A DNA stretch of 64,000 bases from an uncultured Prevotella sp. (GTDB lineage Bacteria; Bacteroidota; Bacteroidia; Bacteroidales; Bacteroidaceae). The notes under the pieces are model-generated. The model was given only the letters and a program-made list of their open reading frames with translations. It did no database searches and was not told where the DNA came from. Positions 17,306 through 27,599 of the stretch are shown here, one piece after another; positions within the stretch are counted from its first letter, which is position 1; each line of letters starts with the position of its first letter. Location of the stretch: the NCBI GenBank assembly GCA_900322035.1, contig ONYL01000003.1:17808-81807 (forward strand). Direction: 5' to 3'. The position numbers and the translations under genes are program-made.

Positions 17306-19657
17306 ATGAACGTAATTACAAAGACCGTTCAATTGCCTGATGGGAGAACCATCTCGATTGAAACAGGAAAAGTGGCCAAACAAGCTGATGGCGCTGCTGT
17401 GCTTCGTATGGGAAACACAGTGCTTTTGGCAACAGTTTGCGCGGCCAAGGAGGCAGTCCCCGGTACGGACTTCATGCCCCTGCAAGTAGATTATCGCGAG
17501 CAGTACGCTGCCGCAGGTCATTTCCCCGGTGGATTCACCAAACGCGAAGGAAAAGCCAACGATGATGAAATCCTTACCTCTCGTCTCGTTGATCGTGTGC
17601 TTCGCCCCCTCTTCCCCTCCGACTTCCACACGGAAGTATTTGTTAACGTGATACTTTTCTCGGCTGATGGCGTAGACCAGCCCGATGCCCTCGCAGGCTT
17701 CGCTGCCTCTGCCGCCATGGCTTGTTCAGATATCCCCATCGAATGCCCCATCTCTGAGGTGCGCGTTGCGCGCGTCAATGGTGAATATGTCGTTGATCCT
17801 ACCTTCGAACAGATGAAGGAGGCCGACATGGACATCATGGTTGGTGCCACCAAGGACAACATCATGATGGTGGAAGGCGAAATGGACGAGGTGAGCGAGC
17901 AAGACCTCATTCAGGCCCTCAAAGTGGCTCATGAGGCCATCAAGCCTATGTGCGTACTGCAGGAGGAGCTGGCCAAGGAGCTCGGCACCGACAAGAAGCG
18001 CGAGTATTGCGACGAGACCAACGATGAGGAACTGCGCGAGCAGGTGCGTAAGGAGACTTACGACAAGTGCTATGCAGAGGCCCAGGCCGCTGATGCCGAC
18101 AAGAAGCACCGCGAGGAGGTCTACGACAACATCAAGGCTGAATTTGTTGAGGCCTACGATGCTGCCCATACCGACCTCAGTGAGGATGAACTCGAAGAGA
18201 AACATGCGGAGATCGACCGCTACTATGCCGACGTGCAACGCGACTCCATGCGCCGCAGCGTGCTGGATACCGGTCAGCGTATGGATGGCCGCAAGTGCGA
18301 CGAGATCCGCCCCATCTGGTGCGAAGTGTCACCCCTGCCCATGCCCCACGGATCTTCTATCTTCCAGCGTGGTGAGACGATGTCGCTCACAACCTGTACA
18401 TTGGGAACGAAACTCGACGAGAAGATGATAGACGACGTGCTCGTCAAGGGCTACCAGCGCTTCCTTCTCCACTACAACTTCCCGCCCTTCTGTACGGGTG
18501 AGGCTAAAGCTCAGCGTGGCGTAGGACGCCGTGAGATTGGACACGGGCACTTGGCTTGGAGAGCCCTCAAGGGACAGATTCCCGCCGACTTCCCCTACAC
18601 GGTGCGCTTGGTGTCGGAGATTCTCGAATCCAACGGCTCCTCGTCAATGGCTACTGTCTGCGCCGGCACGTTGGCCCTGATGGACGCCGGTGTTCCGATG
18701 AAGAAGCCCGTGAGCGGTATCGCCATGGGACTGATCAAGAATCCGGGTGAAGACAAATATGCTGTGCTTTCTGATATTCTCGGTGACGAGGATCACCTTG
18801 GCGATATGGACTTCAAGACCACAGGTACGAAGGACGGACTCACCGCCACACAGATGGATATCAAGTGCGACGGCTTGAGCTTTGAGATTCTCGAGCAGGC
18901 TCTGATGCAGGCTAAGCGCGGCCGTGAGTATATCCTCGGCAAACTGACCGACACCATTGCTGAGCCCCGCAAGGAACTCAAGCCGCAGGTGCCCCGTATT
19001 GAGGCCTTCGATATTCCCAAGGAGTTTATCGGCGCCGTTATTGGCCCGGGTGGAAAGATTATCCAGCAGATGCAGGAAGACACAGGTGCCACCATCACCA
19101 TCGACGAGACCGACGGTGTGGGTAAGGTGCAGGTGTCGGCTCCCAATAAGGAGAGTATCGATGCCGCCATTGCCAAGATCAAGGCTATCGTGGCAGTGCC
19201 CGAGGTGGGAGAAGTCTACGAGGGTACCGTGCGCAGCATTATGCCCTACGGTTGCTTTGTAGAGATCCTGCCCGGCAAGGACGGTTTGCTCCACATTTCA
19301 GAAATCGATTGGAAACGCTTGGAGACCGTTGAGGAAGCCGGCATCCATGAGGGTGACAAGATTAAGGTGAAGCTCATGGAGATAGATCCCAAGACGGGCA
19401 AGTATAAACTCTCTCACCGCGTGCTCATTCCGAAACCCGAAGGCTATCAGGAGCGTGAGCGCCGTCCGCGCCGCGAGGGTAGCAACGGCGAACGCCGTCC
19501 ACGTCGTGAGGCTGGCAATGGCGACCGTCACAACAATGGTGGCATCGACCGCCGTCAGCCGCGCCGTTCGGAGCATGGCCACGACGAGTATCATGATCCG
19601 TTGGCCAACCGCGAGCCAAAGGGATTCACCGATGCTCTCGACCATGATGACTTCTAA
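17306..19657 (+). CDS. pnp: Polyribonucleotide nucleotidyltransferase (PNPase)
   Basis: 783 residues. Two RNase PH-like domains flank a long acidic helical linker (about 220-330). Typical phrases are [74 protein letters not shown] and [23 protein letters not shown] domain (about 568-625, [17 protein letters not shown]) and an S1 domain (about 633-705, [18 protein letters not shown]) follow. The last ~75 residues are an Arg/Gly/Glu-rich low-complexity tail with RRPRREG repeats, probably an RNA-binding extension. The enzyme degrades RNA 3' to 5' with phosphate. It is monocistronic with its own promoter and terminators. Confidence 0.98.
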   Translation: MNVITKTVQLPDGRTISIETGKVAKQADGAAVLRMGNTVLLATVCAAKEAVPGTDFMPLQVDYREQYAAAGHFPGGFTKREGKANDDEILTSRLVDRVLRPLFPSDFHTEVFVNVILFSADGVDQPDALAGFAASAAMACSDIPIECPISEVRVARVNGEYVVDPTFEQMKEADMDIMVGATKDNIMMVEGEMDEVSEQDLIQALKVAHEAIKPMCVLQEELAKELGTDKKREYCDETNDEELREQVRKETYDKCYAEAQAADADKKHREEVYDNIKAEFVEAYDAAHTDLSEDELEEKHAEIDRYYADVQRDSMRRSVLDTGQRMDGRKCDEIRPIWCEVSPLPMPHGSSIFQRGETMSLTTCTLGTKLDEKMIDDVLVKGYQRFLLHYNFPPFCTGEAKAQRGVGRREIGHGHLAWRALKGQIPADFPYTVRLVSEILESNGSSSMATVCAGTLALMDAGVPMKKPVSGIAMGLIKNPGEDKYAVLSDILGDEDHLGDMDFKTTGTKDGLTATQMDIKCDGLSFEILEQALMQAKRGREYILGKLTDTIAEPRKELKPQVPRIEAFDIPKEFIGAVIGPGGKIIQQMQEDTGATITIDETDGVGKVQVSAPNKESIDAAIAKIKAIVAVPEVGEVYEGTVRSIMPYGCFVEILPGKDGLLHISEIDWKRLETVEEAGIHEGDKIKVKLMEIDPKTGKYKLSHRVLIPKPEGYQERERRPRREGSNGERRPRREAGNGDRHNNGGIDRRQPRRSEHGHDEYHDPLANREPKGFTDALDHDDF

Positions 19658-19670
19658 TCGTAGAGAAGCA

Positions 19671-19760
19671 ACCCTGCCGCCGTTTGTGCCGGCAGGGTAG
19701 AGATGAATAATACGAAAGCCCATTTCTGCAATGAATCCGTTCATTGTTGAGTGGGCTTTC
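19671..19760 (+). terminator. Two hairpins after pnp
   Basis: First hairpin ACCCTGCCG / CGGCAGGGT (19671-19698). Second, at about 19717-19760, has AAAGCCCA / TGGGCTTT outer arms and CAATGAA / TTCATTG inner arms. The second is followed by CATGTTTAT. Confidence 0.65.
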
Positions 19761-19868
19761 ATGTTTATCGTACGCTTCCTCCGGTCAGCACAATCCCGGT
19801 AAACGGAAGATATATATATAATGTGAACAGATCAATTTGGTGAAATCTATTATTGTTTAATATTTTTT

Positions 19869-22616
19869 ATGAAAAGAATCAAGAAAAGCCTATTTCTTTG
19901 CGCCTTGGCACTGTCGATGGCGCAAGTAAGTTATGCGGTCCCCGCTTATCCGAAGCCTTTCAAGGTTAAACAGGCCGACGGAACTTACATTACTATTCAG
20001 CTGCGAGGCGATGAATTCTCGCATTTGGCCTATACGGCAGATGGTTATCCCCTGGTGTTCAACGACGCTACAGGCAACTACGATTACGCTCAGGTCAGCA
20101 ACGGTCTCATGATGCCCAGTGGCATTGTAGCCCGCGAGGTCGGAATGCGCTCCGCTTCCGACGTGGCCTATTTGCAGCGTGTGAATCTCACGGATGTCAA
20201 CACGGTTCTCACTGACCACGCACAGAAAATGCGCAAGGGACTCAGCGAGCGCTCAGCAGCCATGAACGGCAATGGCCCACGCAGAATTAACTCCCAGGAT
20301 ATTTTCAACTGCAAGATCTCTGACTATCCCACGAAGGGCAACGTCAAGGCACTGGTGATCCTCGTCAGCTTCAGCGACCGTCAGTTCCAGGATGACAATT
20401 CTCATGCCGTGTGGAACAACAAACTCAACGGCCGCAACTATACTGAGGGCAACAGCACAGGAAGTGTGTGGGACTATTATCATCAGGCTTCGGCCGGACA
20501 ATACGATCCCGACTTCGTGCTCGTGGGTCCTGTGAAGGTGGCTCACAGCGTTTCCTATTACGGCGGAAACAGCTATGGCGGTCAAGACAACTATGAGCGC
20601 GTGGGTGAACTCGTTGCCGAGGCTACGAGGCTCGCAGCCGACTCTTTGGACTATTCGCAATTTGATACGGATGGCGACGGCAAAGTTGATAATGTCTATT
20701 TCATCTATGCTGGTTATGGAGAGGCCGACAGCTATTATTCCAACACCATCTGGCCCCACAGCTACTTATATTCAGAGCTGATCAGCCAATACTCCTCACA
20801 GTTGGATTCGCTGAAGTTCAACGGCAAGGAGATAGACCGCTATACCATGTCGCAGGAAATCAACGGCCAGAACAATCAGACCGTCGGTATCGGTACGTTT
20901 ACCCATGAATTTGGCCATGTGTTGGGCTTTGCCGATCACTACAACACTGTGAATCCCTATGCCTCCGGCCAGCTGAACAGTTGGGACTTGATGGCCTCAG
21001 GCTCCTATAACAACGACCAGCACACGCCTCCCACCTTGTCGGCCTTCGAGCGTGCGCAGTTGGGATGGCTGGAGCCTACACAGCTCCTGGCCAGCACCGA
21101 CACGCTGATCAATCTCCCCTGTCTGTTGGACAGCAATTTCGCCTATGCTGTGTCTATACCCAACAAATCGAATGAAGGTTTCCTTATCGAGAACCGCCAG
21201 CGCAAGGGTTGGGACACCTATCTGCCCGGCGAGGGCATCCTTGTCTGGCATATTGATCTGGATCAGAACATCTGGATGAGCAACACGGTGAACAACAATC
21301 CCAGCCATCAGCGTGTGGACATTGTTGAGGCCGACGGCTCTGCCGACGCAGACTCCGGTGACCCCTTCCCCGGCAGGAGTGATGTCAGACAGTTTGACTT
21401 CAAGTCATGGTCGCGCGATGCTGTGTTCTCCTTTGCTGATGTTTATGATCCCGACAACTTGGACAACATGAAGTTCCTGCTTAAGTACGAAGGCTTCTCC
21501 GTAGCTGCTCCCGACACCATCATTGTGCGCGACCTGCTCGGCAAGTCGATGACCCTCGATTGGAACAAGGTTCGTGGCGCCCGGTCGTATGACCTCGTGG
21601 TGTCTTCTGCAACAGGCAACACTTCCTACGAAGATCTTTCCGACACTACTTTGGCACTGACCAACCTCACGCCCGAGACCGATTATACATTGAAGCTCGT
21701 CGCCAAGTTGGGCATCTACTCTTCAGATACTCTCAAACGCGTCGTGAAAACGCTGCCCTTGCAATTCCAGGAGCGCACCATTACGGCTTATCAGCCTACT
21801 GACGTGAAGTCTAATTCGTTTGTTGCCCAGTGGGAGAATGTTCCGGGAACGGAACACTATTATCTCACAGTCAATGAGCGTCAGCTCACCGGTACCGACA
21901 GCATTGAATATGGTTTCACTGATCGCGCAGCCGGAATGCCGCAAGGATGGAGCTCTTCTTCCTCTACGTTCAGAACTTCTCTCTACGGAGAAAAGTCTCC
22001 TTCTCTCGCTTTGACGCGTAATGCTGATTCGCTGCTCATCGTTGCCCGCGGCGACTCGCTCATCAAGGGTGTGAGATTCTGGTGGAGTGGTACGCGTACT
22101 GGCAATCACTTCCTCGTTCGCTATCTCAACGAAGACAGCGTATGGGCCACCGCCGACACATTGACTATTGAGGTGGCACGCCACGACAGTATTTCAAGCT
22201 TTGAATTCAACAAGGTGAGAGCCATCAGTATCGTCTTCGACCGAGCTGCTAATAGCGGCTATGGTTGTATAGATGATATCAGAGTGAGATTCGTCTCTCC
22301 CGTAGACAACCCCATGGTTACGGATATTGACGTCAATACCGATACTTCTTATATCGTAGAAAACTTAGAGAGCAACCATCGCTATTCTTATTCGGTATAT
22401 GCTGTAAGCGGTGAGTACAAGACTCCGGTTTCCAATATCATTGTAGTACAGACACTGCCCGACGTGACGGGAATTGAGGCCGTCGACAAGGAGAATAGCT
22501 CTACAGCCGTATATTTCGATCTAAATGGCCGTCGTGTAAATATCTCTACATCTCCCGCTGGCGTTTATATCGTCCGCCAGGGTGGCAGAACCTACAAAGT
22601 GCTTAAGAAGAACTAA
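19869..22616 (+). CDS. Secreted M6-family metalloprotease with C-terminal sorting tail
   Basis: 915 residues. The signal peptide ends near SYA-VPAYP (residue 23). An M6 (immune inhibitor A-like) peptidase domain follows: KALVILVSFSDRQFQ, YDPDFVLVGPVKV, FDTDGDGKVDNVYFIYAGYG and the zinc site HEFGH (H346-H350) with GFADHYN. The C-terminal half has two fibronectin III-like units around a jelly-roll-like domain (DSLLIVARGDSLIKGVRFWW), and the end, SPAGVYIVRQGGRTYKVLKK, is a type IX-type sorting tail. It should be secreted and cell-surface linked, cutting proteins outside the cell. A paralogue of its C-terminal half follows at 22.9 kb and a full paralogue lies at 61.0 kb. Confidence 0.93.
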   Translation: MKRIKKSLFLCALALSMAQVSYAVPAYPKPFKVKQADGTYITIQLRGDEFSHLAYTADGYPLVFNDATGNYDYAQVSNGLMMPSGIVAREVGMRSASDVAYLQRVNLTDVNTVLTDHAQKMRKGLSERSAAMNGNGPRRINSQDIFNCKISDYPTKGNVKALVILVSFSDRQFQDDNSHAVWNNKLNGRNYTEGNSTGSVWDYYHQASAGQYDPDFVLVGPVKVAHSVSYYGGNSYGGQDNYERVGELVAEATRLAADSLDYSQFDTDGDGKVDNVYFIYAGYGEADSYYSNTIWPHSYLYSELISQYSSQLDSLKFNGKEIDRYTMSQEINGQNNQTVGIGTFTHEFGHVLGFADHYNTVNPYASGQLNSWDLMASGSYNNDQHTPPTLSAFERAQLGWLEPTQLLASTDTLINLPCLLDSNFAYAVSIPNKSNEGFLIENRQRKGWDTYLPGEGILVWHIDLDQNIWMSNTVNNNPSHQRVDIVEADGSADADSGDPFPGRSDVRQFDFKSWSRDAVFSFADVYDPDNLDNMKFLLKYEGFSVAAPDTIIVRDLLGKSMTLDWNKVRGARSYDLVVSSATGNTSYEDLSDTTLALTNLTPETDYTLKLVAKLGIYSSDTLKRVVKTLPLQFQERTITAYQPTDVKSNSFVAQWENVPGTEHYYLTVNERQLTGTDSIEYGFTDRAAGMPQGWSSSSSTFRTSLYGEKSPSLALTRNADSLLIVARGDSLIKGVRFWWSGTRTGNHFLVRYLNEDSVWATADTLTIEVARHDSISSFEFNKVRAISIVFDRAANSGYGCIDDIRVRFVSPVDNPMVTDIDVNTDTSYIVENLESNHRYSYSVYAVSGEYKTPVSNIIVVQTLPDVTGIEAVDKENSSTAVYFDLNGRRVNISTSPAGVYIVRQGGRTYKVLKKN

Positions 22617-22671
22617 ACAGAGCAGGAGACAGAAATCTAAAGTTCCTTCTCAACACTCATAACCCACATAG

Positions 22672-22724
22672 GCTCAACTTCCGCAGGTGAAATACTGATT
22701 TCACTACAGAAGTTGAGCTTTTTT
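22672..22724 (+). terminator. Terminator after the first M6 protease
   Basis: GCTCAACTTC / GAAGTTGAGC arms with a second inner stem GTGAAAT / ATTTCAC, followed by TTTTTTGATG. Confidence 0.85.
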
Positions 22725-22856
22725 GATGTCTGTTTGCATAGCGCACTGTAAGCTCTTTTGTCTATGCCAAAGTGATGAAGGGTAATGTCGGAAAGGTCAA
22801 AACTTCTTTTTCCAAATTTTAACAACCAATCTTATTTGAATGTCTGATTATTTTTG

Positions 22857-22864
22857 TAAATTTG
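22857..22864 (+). promoter_or_regulatory. Promoter of the protease-less paralogue
   Basis: TAAATTTG -7 box, TTTG at 22835-22838 (18 bp spacing). It shows that the 404-residue gene is transcribed on its own and is not a broken extension of the gene before it. Confidence 0.7.
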
Positions 22865-22898
22865 CGATGAATGTGAACTAACCTATAATTGTTGGCCA

Positions 22899-24113
22899 AT
22901 GGCAAAGATGGGAAGATTCATTTGCGTGTTGTTGCCGTTGATGTTTCTCGACGTGTTGACTTCTATGGCTGTTTCCATGAATACCATGGAAGCTGGCAAT
23001 CGGTCTTTGTCTGTTTGGACCCATGAGGTGAAAGGTAAAACCATGTCGGTGGCATGGAACAGAATCTCTAAAGCCGCCGTTTATAGGCTGACTGTCAGTT
23101 CAGAGTATGGTACAATCGTATATGATGACCTCACCGACACTCTGCTCACACTCACGGGGCTCTCCCCTGAAACCAAGTATAGCCTTCAGCTTAGTGCCTT
23201 TGTAGATGGAATCCAGGCCGAGAGTTCCATATGGGATCAATCCACTTCCTCCTTGCAGTTTAATGAGTTGCCTTGTAAGGCCATCGATCCTACGCAAATC
23301 ACCAACTGTTCGTTTGTGGCCAGATGGAAGCCCGTTGCCAATGCGGAGCACTATTATGTGAGCGTTTGCGAGCGTGTGGCCGATACAACCTGTACCATTA
23401 GTTTCGGCTTTCCCAATAATGACTCAGAAATGCCTTGTGGCTGGTCGTCTTCGTCAAAATCCCTTAGTCATGATTACTACGGTGAAAGCGGCATCTTTTC
23501 GCTTCGGCTTCCTAAAGACCGCGACTCCTTACTCATCGTTGCCCAAGGCGACTCTCTCATTAAGGGCTTGAGATTCTGGTGGAGTGGCAGCCACTCTGGA
23601 AATGCTCTCATTGTGCGTGAGCTCAACGCAGATGGACATTGGTTCACGGTTGGCATCCTCAATACAGAGGGGGGAAAGGATTCTGTCGCTAACTATTCGT
23701 TTGACGGGGCCTACGCGGTCAGCGTGAGTTTCAAGCGCCGTACGGCAGGCTATGTCTGTGTTGACGATGTTACCACCACCGTTGCGACTTCACACGATCA
23801 TCCCCTGCCCAATATGTGCGCTCTCGATGCGGGTGACGACTGTAAGTTGAATGTCAGCGGTCTGCGGTCCGGTGTTCAATATACCTATCGTGTCTATGCC
23901 ACTGCCGGTGGACAACGTACTGCGGTGTCGAATCCCATCACGCTGCAGACCTTGACGGATCCTACGGCAATTGCTGCTGTGGATGTCAGCAGGCTTTCCG
24001 GCCCTGTCAGATTCTACGATCTTGCCGGACGGCGTGTTAATTATTCTACGGCACCTTCTGGCATCTACATCGTGCGCAAGGGTGGCAATACCTACAAAGT
24101 GTTGAAGAAATAA
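22899..24113 (+). CDS. Secreted FnIII/jelly-roll protein, paralogue of the M6 protease C-terminus
   Basis: 404 residues. After an N-terminal hydrophobic segment (ICVLLPLMFLDVLTSMAVSM) the protein matches the C-terminal half of the preceding M6 protease along its length: VAWNRISKAAVYRLTVSSEY, LTGLSPETKYSLQLSAF, FPNNDSEMPCGWSSSSKSL, DSLLIVAQGDSLIKGLRFWW, and the tail APSGIYIVRKGGNTYKVLKK. The catalytic M6 domain is absent, not interrupted: the gene has its own promoter and signal-like N-terminus. It therefore probably is a binding or structural protein, perhaps sharing the surface target of the protease. It may have arisen by partial duplication. Confidence 0.85.
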   Translation: MAKMGRFICVLLPLMFLDVLTSMAVSMNTMEAGNRSLSVWTHEVKGKTMSVAWNRISKAAVYRLTVSSEYGTIVYDDLTDTLLTLTGLSPETKYSLQLSAFVDGIQAESSIWDQSTSSLQFNELPCKAIDPTQITNCSFVARWKPVANAEHYYVSVCERVADTTCTISFGFPNNDSEMPCGWSSSSKSLSHDYYGESGIFSLRLPKDRDSLLIVAQGDSLIKGLRFWWSGSHSGNALIVRELNADGHWFTVGILNTEGGKDSVANYSFDGAYAVSVSFKRRTAGYVCVDDVTTTVATSHDHPLPNMCALDAGDDCKLNVSGLRSGVQYTYRVYATAGGQRTAVSNPITLQTLTDPTAIAAVDVSRLSGPVRFYDLAGRRVNYSTAPSGIYIVRKGGNTYKVLKK

Positions 24114-24226
24114 TTTTTTGTCGGCAAAGGAATTCCTATTGAGAATTTGACGATAGAAATACAACCATATGACGATGAAACCGCGGAAAATGAGATAAAT
24201 GAAAATCTAAATTCTCTTATATAATA

Positions 24227-25522
24227 ATGAAAAAACTACTACTCACGGCAGCTGCGGCGCTGAGCCTGTCAGTTGCGGGAGCTCAAGGCTACGAGCCTTC
24301 ACCACAGATCAAGAAAGCACAGCAGGAGTTTCAAGACCAGAAATTCGGCATCTTCCTTCATTGGGGCATCTACTCCATGTTGGGACAGGGCGAATGGGTG
24401 ATGAACAACCGCAGTATCAATTACCAGGAATATCCCCATTTGGCCGACGGCTTCTATCCGTCGAAGTTCAATGCCGATGAGTGGGTGACTGCCTTTAAAG
24501 ATGCCGGTGCCCGTTATATCACCTTCACAACCCGTCACCATGATGGTTTTTCAATGTTCAAGACAGCCACGTCCAATTACAATATTGTCGACGGTACACC
24601 GTACGCACATGATGTGTTGGCCGATTTGGCTACCGCATGCCATAAGCAGGGAATCTCCTTGCACCTCTATTACAGTCACCTTGACTGGCATAGGCTTGAT
24701 TATCCCTTAGGAAGAACGGGACTGAAATTGGGGCGCCCCACCGACAAGCAAAATTATGATGAATATTTCAAGTTTATGAACCGACAGCTGACAGAATTAC
24801 TGACCAACTATGGCCCGGTTGACTGTATATGGTTCGACGGTTGGTGGGACCACGACAGCGACGCAAAACCTTTCGACTGGCGTCTCGATGAGCAGTACCG
24901 ACTGATTCATCAACTTCAGCCGCAGTGCCTTGTGGCCAACAATCACCATCAGTCGCCCTATGCGGGCGAGGATATCCAAATCTTTGAGCGCGATGTGCCG
25001 GGTGAAAACAAGGCCGGACTCAGTGGTCAAGAGGTCAGCCAGCTGCCGTTGGAAACTTGCCAGACCATGAACGATACTTGGGGATATAATATCACTGATA
25101 AGAACTATAAATCTGCCGATGAAATCGTGCGTTTGCTTGTAAGCACAGCAGGCCGCAATGCTAATTTGCTGCTGAATATAGGCCCCCGGCCCGATGGTAA
25201 ATTGCCCCAGGAGAGTCTCGATCGGCTGAAAGCCATCGGCAAATGGTTGCGCGCCAACGGAGAGACCATCTATCGTACGCGTGGCGGCATTGTGCCACCT
25301 CACGATTGGGGCGTGACCACGCAGCGGGGCAAGACGCTCTATGTGCATATTCTCAATCTGCCCGACAAGAGCCTGTTCCTTCCCGTTGAGAATGTGAAGA
25401 AGGCAGTCATGTTTGCCGACAAATCTCCTGTGAAGGTCACTCGTTGTCCTGGAGGCGTAACGCTGTCATTTCCTGCTATTCCATCGGGTGTAGACACCAT
25501 CGTAGAGGTGACGCTTCAATAG
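24227..25522 (+). CDS. Alpha-L-fucosidase, GH29 family, secreted
   Basis: 431 residues with a signal peptide ending near VAGAQG. The catalytic domain starts IKKAQQEFQDQKFGIFLHWG and includes YSMLGQGEWVMNN, DAGARYITFTTRHHDGFSMF, GISLHLYYSHLDWH, YGPVDCIWFDGWW (D204 of WFDG is the likely nucleophile), NHHQSPYAGEDIQIFE and AGRNANLLLNIGPRPDG. GH29 enzymes release fucose from glycans such as those of mucin. It is expected in the periplasm or at the surface. A kinase-like gene follows 58 bp downstream, so the two may be co-transcribed; the linkage specificity cannot be read from the sequence. Confidence 0.95.
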   Translation: MKKLLLTAAAALSLSVAGAQGYEPSPQIKKAQQEFQDQKFGIFLHWGIYSMLGQGEWVMNNRSINYQEYPHLADGFYPSKFNADEWVTAFKDAGARYITFTTRHHDGFSMFKTATSNYNIVDGTPYAHDVLADLATACHKQGISLHLYYSHLDWHRLDYPLGRTGLKLGRPTDKQNYDEYFKFMNRQLTELLTNYGPVDCIWFDGWWDHDSDAKPFDWRLDEQYRLIHQLQPQCLVANNHHQSPYAGEDIQIFERDVPGENKAGLSGQEVSQLPLETCQTMNDTWGYNITDKNYKSADEIVRLLVSTAGRNANLLLNIGPRPDGKLPQESLDRLKAIGKWLRANGETIYRTRGGIVPPHDWGVTTQRGKTLYVHILNLPDKSLFLPVENVKKAVMFADKSPVKVTRCPGGVTLSFPAIPSGVDTIVEVTLQ

Positions 25523-25580
25523 CCTTTGGCAATCTAACAGTATAATCTTTTAACTCAAAGAACGATACAATCTTATAAAT

Positions 25581-26687
25581 ATGCAACCAGTGACTGACTA
25601 TACGTCAATATTAAGTCATTTTCTCATAGAGGGAACTGTGGATTGCGTGCAGCCCCTTGGCAATGGACTTATCAACGATACATTGAAAGTTACGACCGCG
25701 GGTGCGGACAGTCCTGACTATGTCTTGCAGCGAATCAACAATGCCGTCTTTAAGGATGTGGATCTTTTGCAGCACAACATTGATGCTGTAACGGAACATA
25801 TCAGGAAGAAGCTGATCGAACAAAACGAAACGGATATCGACCGCAAGGTTTTGCGGTTTGTAAAGACGGATGAAGGAAAATCTTATTTCCGCGATTCCAT
25901 CGGTAATTTTTGGAGGCTTTCGGTATTCATTCCAGGGTCTTTAACGTTGGAACGCGTTGATCCGGAGACATCTTACGAAGCCGGAAAGACTTTCGGACAA
26001 TTTGAGGGAATGCTTTCCGACCTGCAGGAACCGCTTGGTGAAACCATTCCTGATTTTCACAATATGGAGCTGAGAGCCCGGCAACTTCATGAAGTTGTAG
26101 CAGCAGATCCGATGGGACGAGTGGGGGAGCCTTCCGTAGTGGATTTGCTTCATGATATGGATGCCGATATGCAAGAGATGTGTAAGGCTGAGCGTCTGTA
26201 TCGTGAGGGCTTGTTGCCCAAACGTATTTGCCATTGCGACACGAAGGTCAACAATATGCTTTACGATGCGGATAGTCGTAAGCCCTTGTGTGTAATTGAT
26301 CTGGACACGGTGATGCTCAGTTTTATATTTTCTGATTATGGTGACTTCCTCCGTACGGCTGCCAACACTGTAGCAGAGGATTGTCCGGAACTAAGTAGCG
26401 TAGCTTTCAGAACAGATATTTTCAAAGCTTTCACCCAGGGTTATCTTGAGTCTGCCAATTGGTTCCTTACACCCGTTGAACGGGACCATTTACCTTTTGC
26501 CGTGGCCCTCTTCCCCTTTATGCAGAGCGTACGTTTCCTTTGGGACTATCTTAACGGAGACAAATACTGGAAGGTGAAATATCCCACCCACAATCTTGTC
26601 AGGGCCCAAAATCAGATGGCTCTCTACAAAAGCGTGAAAGCCCATGATAGAGAAATGGCCGATTTCATCGATAAAATAGTTCGGTAG
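25581..26687 (+). CDS. Aminoglycoside phosphotransferase-fold kinase, NahK-like
   Basis: 368 residues, cytoplasmic. The fold is recognisable from the N-terminal GNGLINDTLKV and YVLQRINNAVFKDV, the catalytic loop ICHCDTKVNNMLYD (H218, D220) and the metal-binding VIDLDTVM (D240), followed by SDYGDFLRTAANT. Bacteroidota proteins with this pattern resemble N-acetylhexosamine 1-kinase, which phosphorylates GlcNAc or GalNAc freed from host glycans. Its place behind a fucosidase fits glycan salvage. The substrate is inferred from resemblance and context only; another sugar or a metabolite is possible. Confidence 0.8.
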   Translation: MQPVTDYTSILSHFLIEGTVDCVQPLGNGLINDTLKVTTAGADSPDYVLQRINNAVFKDVDLLQHNIDAVTEHIRKKLIEQNETDIDRKVLRFVKTDEGKSYFRDSIGNFWRLSVFIPGSLTLERVDPETSYEAGKTFGQFEGMLSDLQEPLGETIPDFHNMELRARQLHEVVAADPMGRVGEPSVVDLLHDMDADMQEMCKAERLYREGLLPKRICHCDTKVNNMLYDADSRKPLCVIDLDTVMLSFIFSDYGDFLRTAANTVAEDCPELSSVAFRTDIFKAFTQGYLESANWFLTPVERDHLPFAVALFPFMQSVRFLWDYLNGDKYWKVKYPTHNLVRAQNQMALYKSVKAHDREMADFIDKIVR

Positions 26688-26731
26688 TTGAATCTTATTC
26701 CAGGACAGGCAGGCGGGCTCTGAGGCGGATT

Positions 26732-27367
26732 TTATTCCGATGATTTGCCCTCCTGCCTTTTCTCTGCCGCTTTTTTTTGATATTCTGAAGGAGTGATTCC
26801 ATACATCCGTTTGAAAGCTCGTATGAAGCTGACGGCATTGCTGTAGCCCACTTCCTCGTAGATGGCCTGAATCGTCATGTTGCCATAGTGCTCCTGATCG
26901 TTGAGCCGGCGGGTAGCCTCGCGCAGCCGATACTCGTTGAGCAGCGTCTTGAAATTCTTGTTGTAGTATTCGTTGATCACCTGAGAAACATACTTGGTGT
27001 TGGATCCTACGGCCTCGGCAAGTTTCTGTAGGCTGAAATCCGGGTCGCTGATGGAGGATACATTGTTGAGAACCTCATTAATCAGCCCCAACAGTTTTTG
27101 TTTTTTCTCCCGTTCTGGCCCATCCTTGACAGTTGGATTACGGGCCTTCACCTTGTCTACGGTCTTGGCCAAGATGTCGCGGTTTTCAGCCAATAGTTTC
27201 AGCTGCCCCTCATTCATCCGTTTGTTGTTGCGGAATACCATGAAAAATAGGGGGCGGATGTTCCGTGCCTCCTGCCACCTGATGCTGTTGTATTCTCTGC
27301 GGAACGCTCGAGACTCTGTTCGCTTATTACTCCTAACTCTCTTTGTGTGTCTTGAGCGTCTAAACAT
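26732..27367 (-). CDS. AraC-family regulator without sensor domain
   Basis: 211 residues. The first ~60 are basic (FRRSRHTKRVRSNKRTESRA) and no ligand domain is seen; a helical linker (LLAENRDILAKTVDKVKAR) leads to an AraC/XylS double HTH: FSLQKLAEAVGSNTKYVSQV and IYEEVGYSNAVSFIRAFKRM, ending YGITPSEYQKK. It is the same subfamily as the truncated regulator at 789-1361 (shared GSNTKYVS and YNKNFKTLLNE), but soluble. The true start may be internal (MNEGQLKLLAEN, near 27217). It is divergent from the secreted protein at 27600; a dyad lies between them. Confidence 0.82.
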   Translation of the reverse strand: MFRRSRHTKRVRSNKRTESRAFRREYNSIRWQEARNIRPLFFMVFRNNKRMNEGQLKLLAENRDILAKTVDKVKARNPTVKDGPEREKKQKLLGLINEVLNNVSSISDPDFSLQKLAEAVGSNTKYVSQVINEYYNKNFKTLLNEYRLREATRRLNDQEHYGNMTIQAIYEEVGYSNAVSFIRAFKRMYGITPSEYQKKAAEKRQEGKSSE

Positions 27368-27433
27368 ACGTTAAATTATAGACGGTTTTGTGTTAAATGT
27401 TTTTCTTTTATTTGAACTTATTAAATCTTTTCC

Positions 27434-27441
27434 TATATTTG
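27434..27441 (+). promoter_or_regulatory. Promoter of the YD-like secreted protein
   Basis: TATATTTG -7 box with TTTG at 27411-27414, 19 bp upstream. The ATG at 27600 is about 150 bp further, so the leader is long. Confidence 0.7.
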
Positions 27442-27457
27442 CCAATGTGTCAGATGG

Positions 27458-27475
27458 TAAACGTATATGCGTTTA
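27458..27475. promoter_or_regulatory. Near-palindrome TAAACG-N6-CGTTTA, possible operator
   Basis: TAAACG / CGTTTA arms separated by six bases, beginning 17 bp after the -7 box in the gap between the AraC-type regulator and the secreted protein. A related TAAACATACGTTAA occurs at about 27362, close to the regulator start. Confidence 0.45.
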
Positions 27476-27599
27476 GATCGCTCATAAAGATGGTTTAATC
27501 TTATAAAAAATCTGCCTATGGTAAATTAATGAACGCTTTTTTTAACGCATGGACCATTACAAAATCCATGCACAAGTCATTCACTAAAAATCTGTATCA

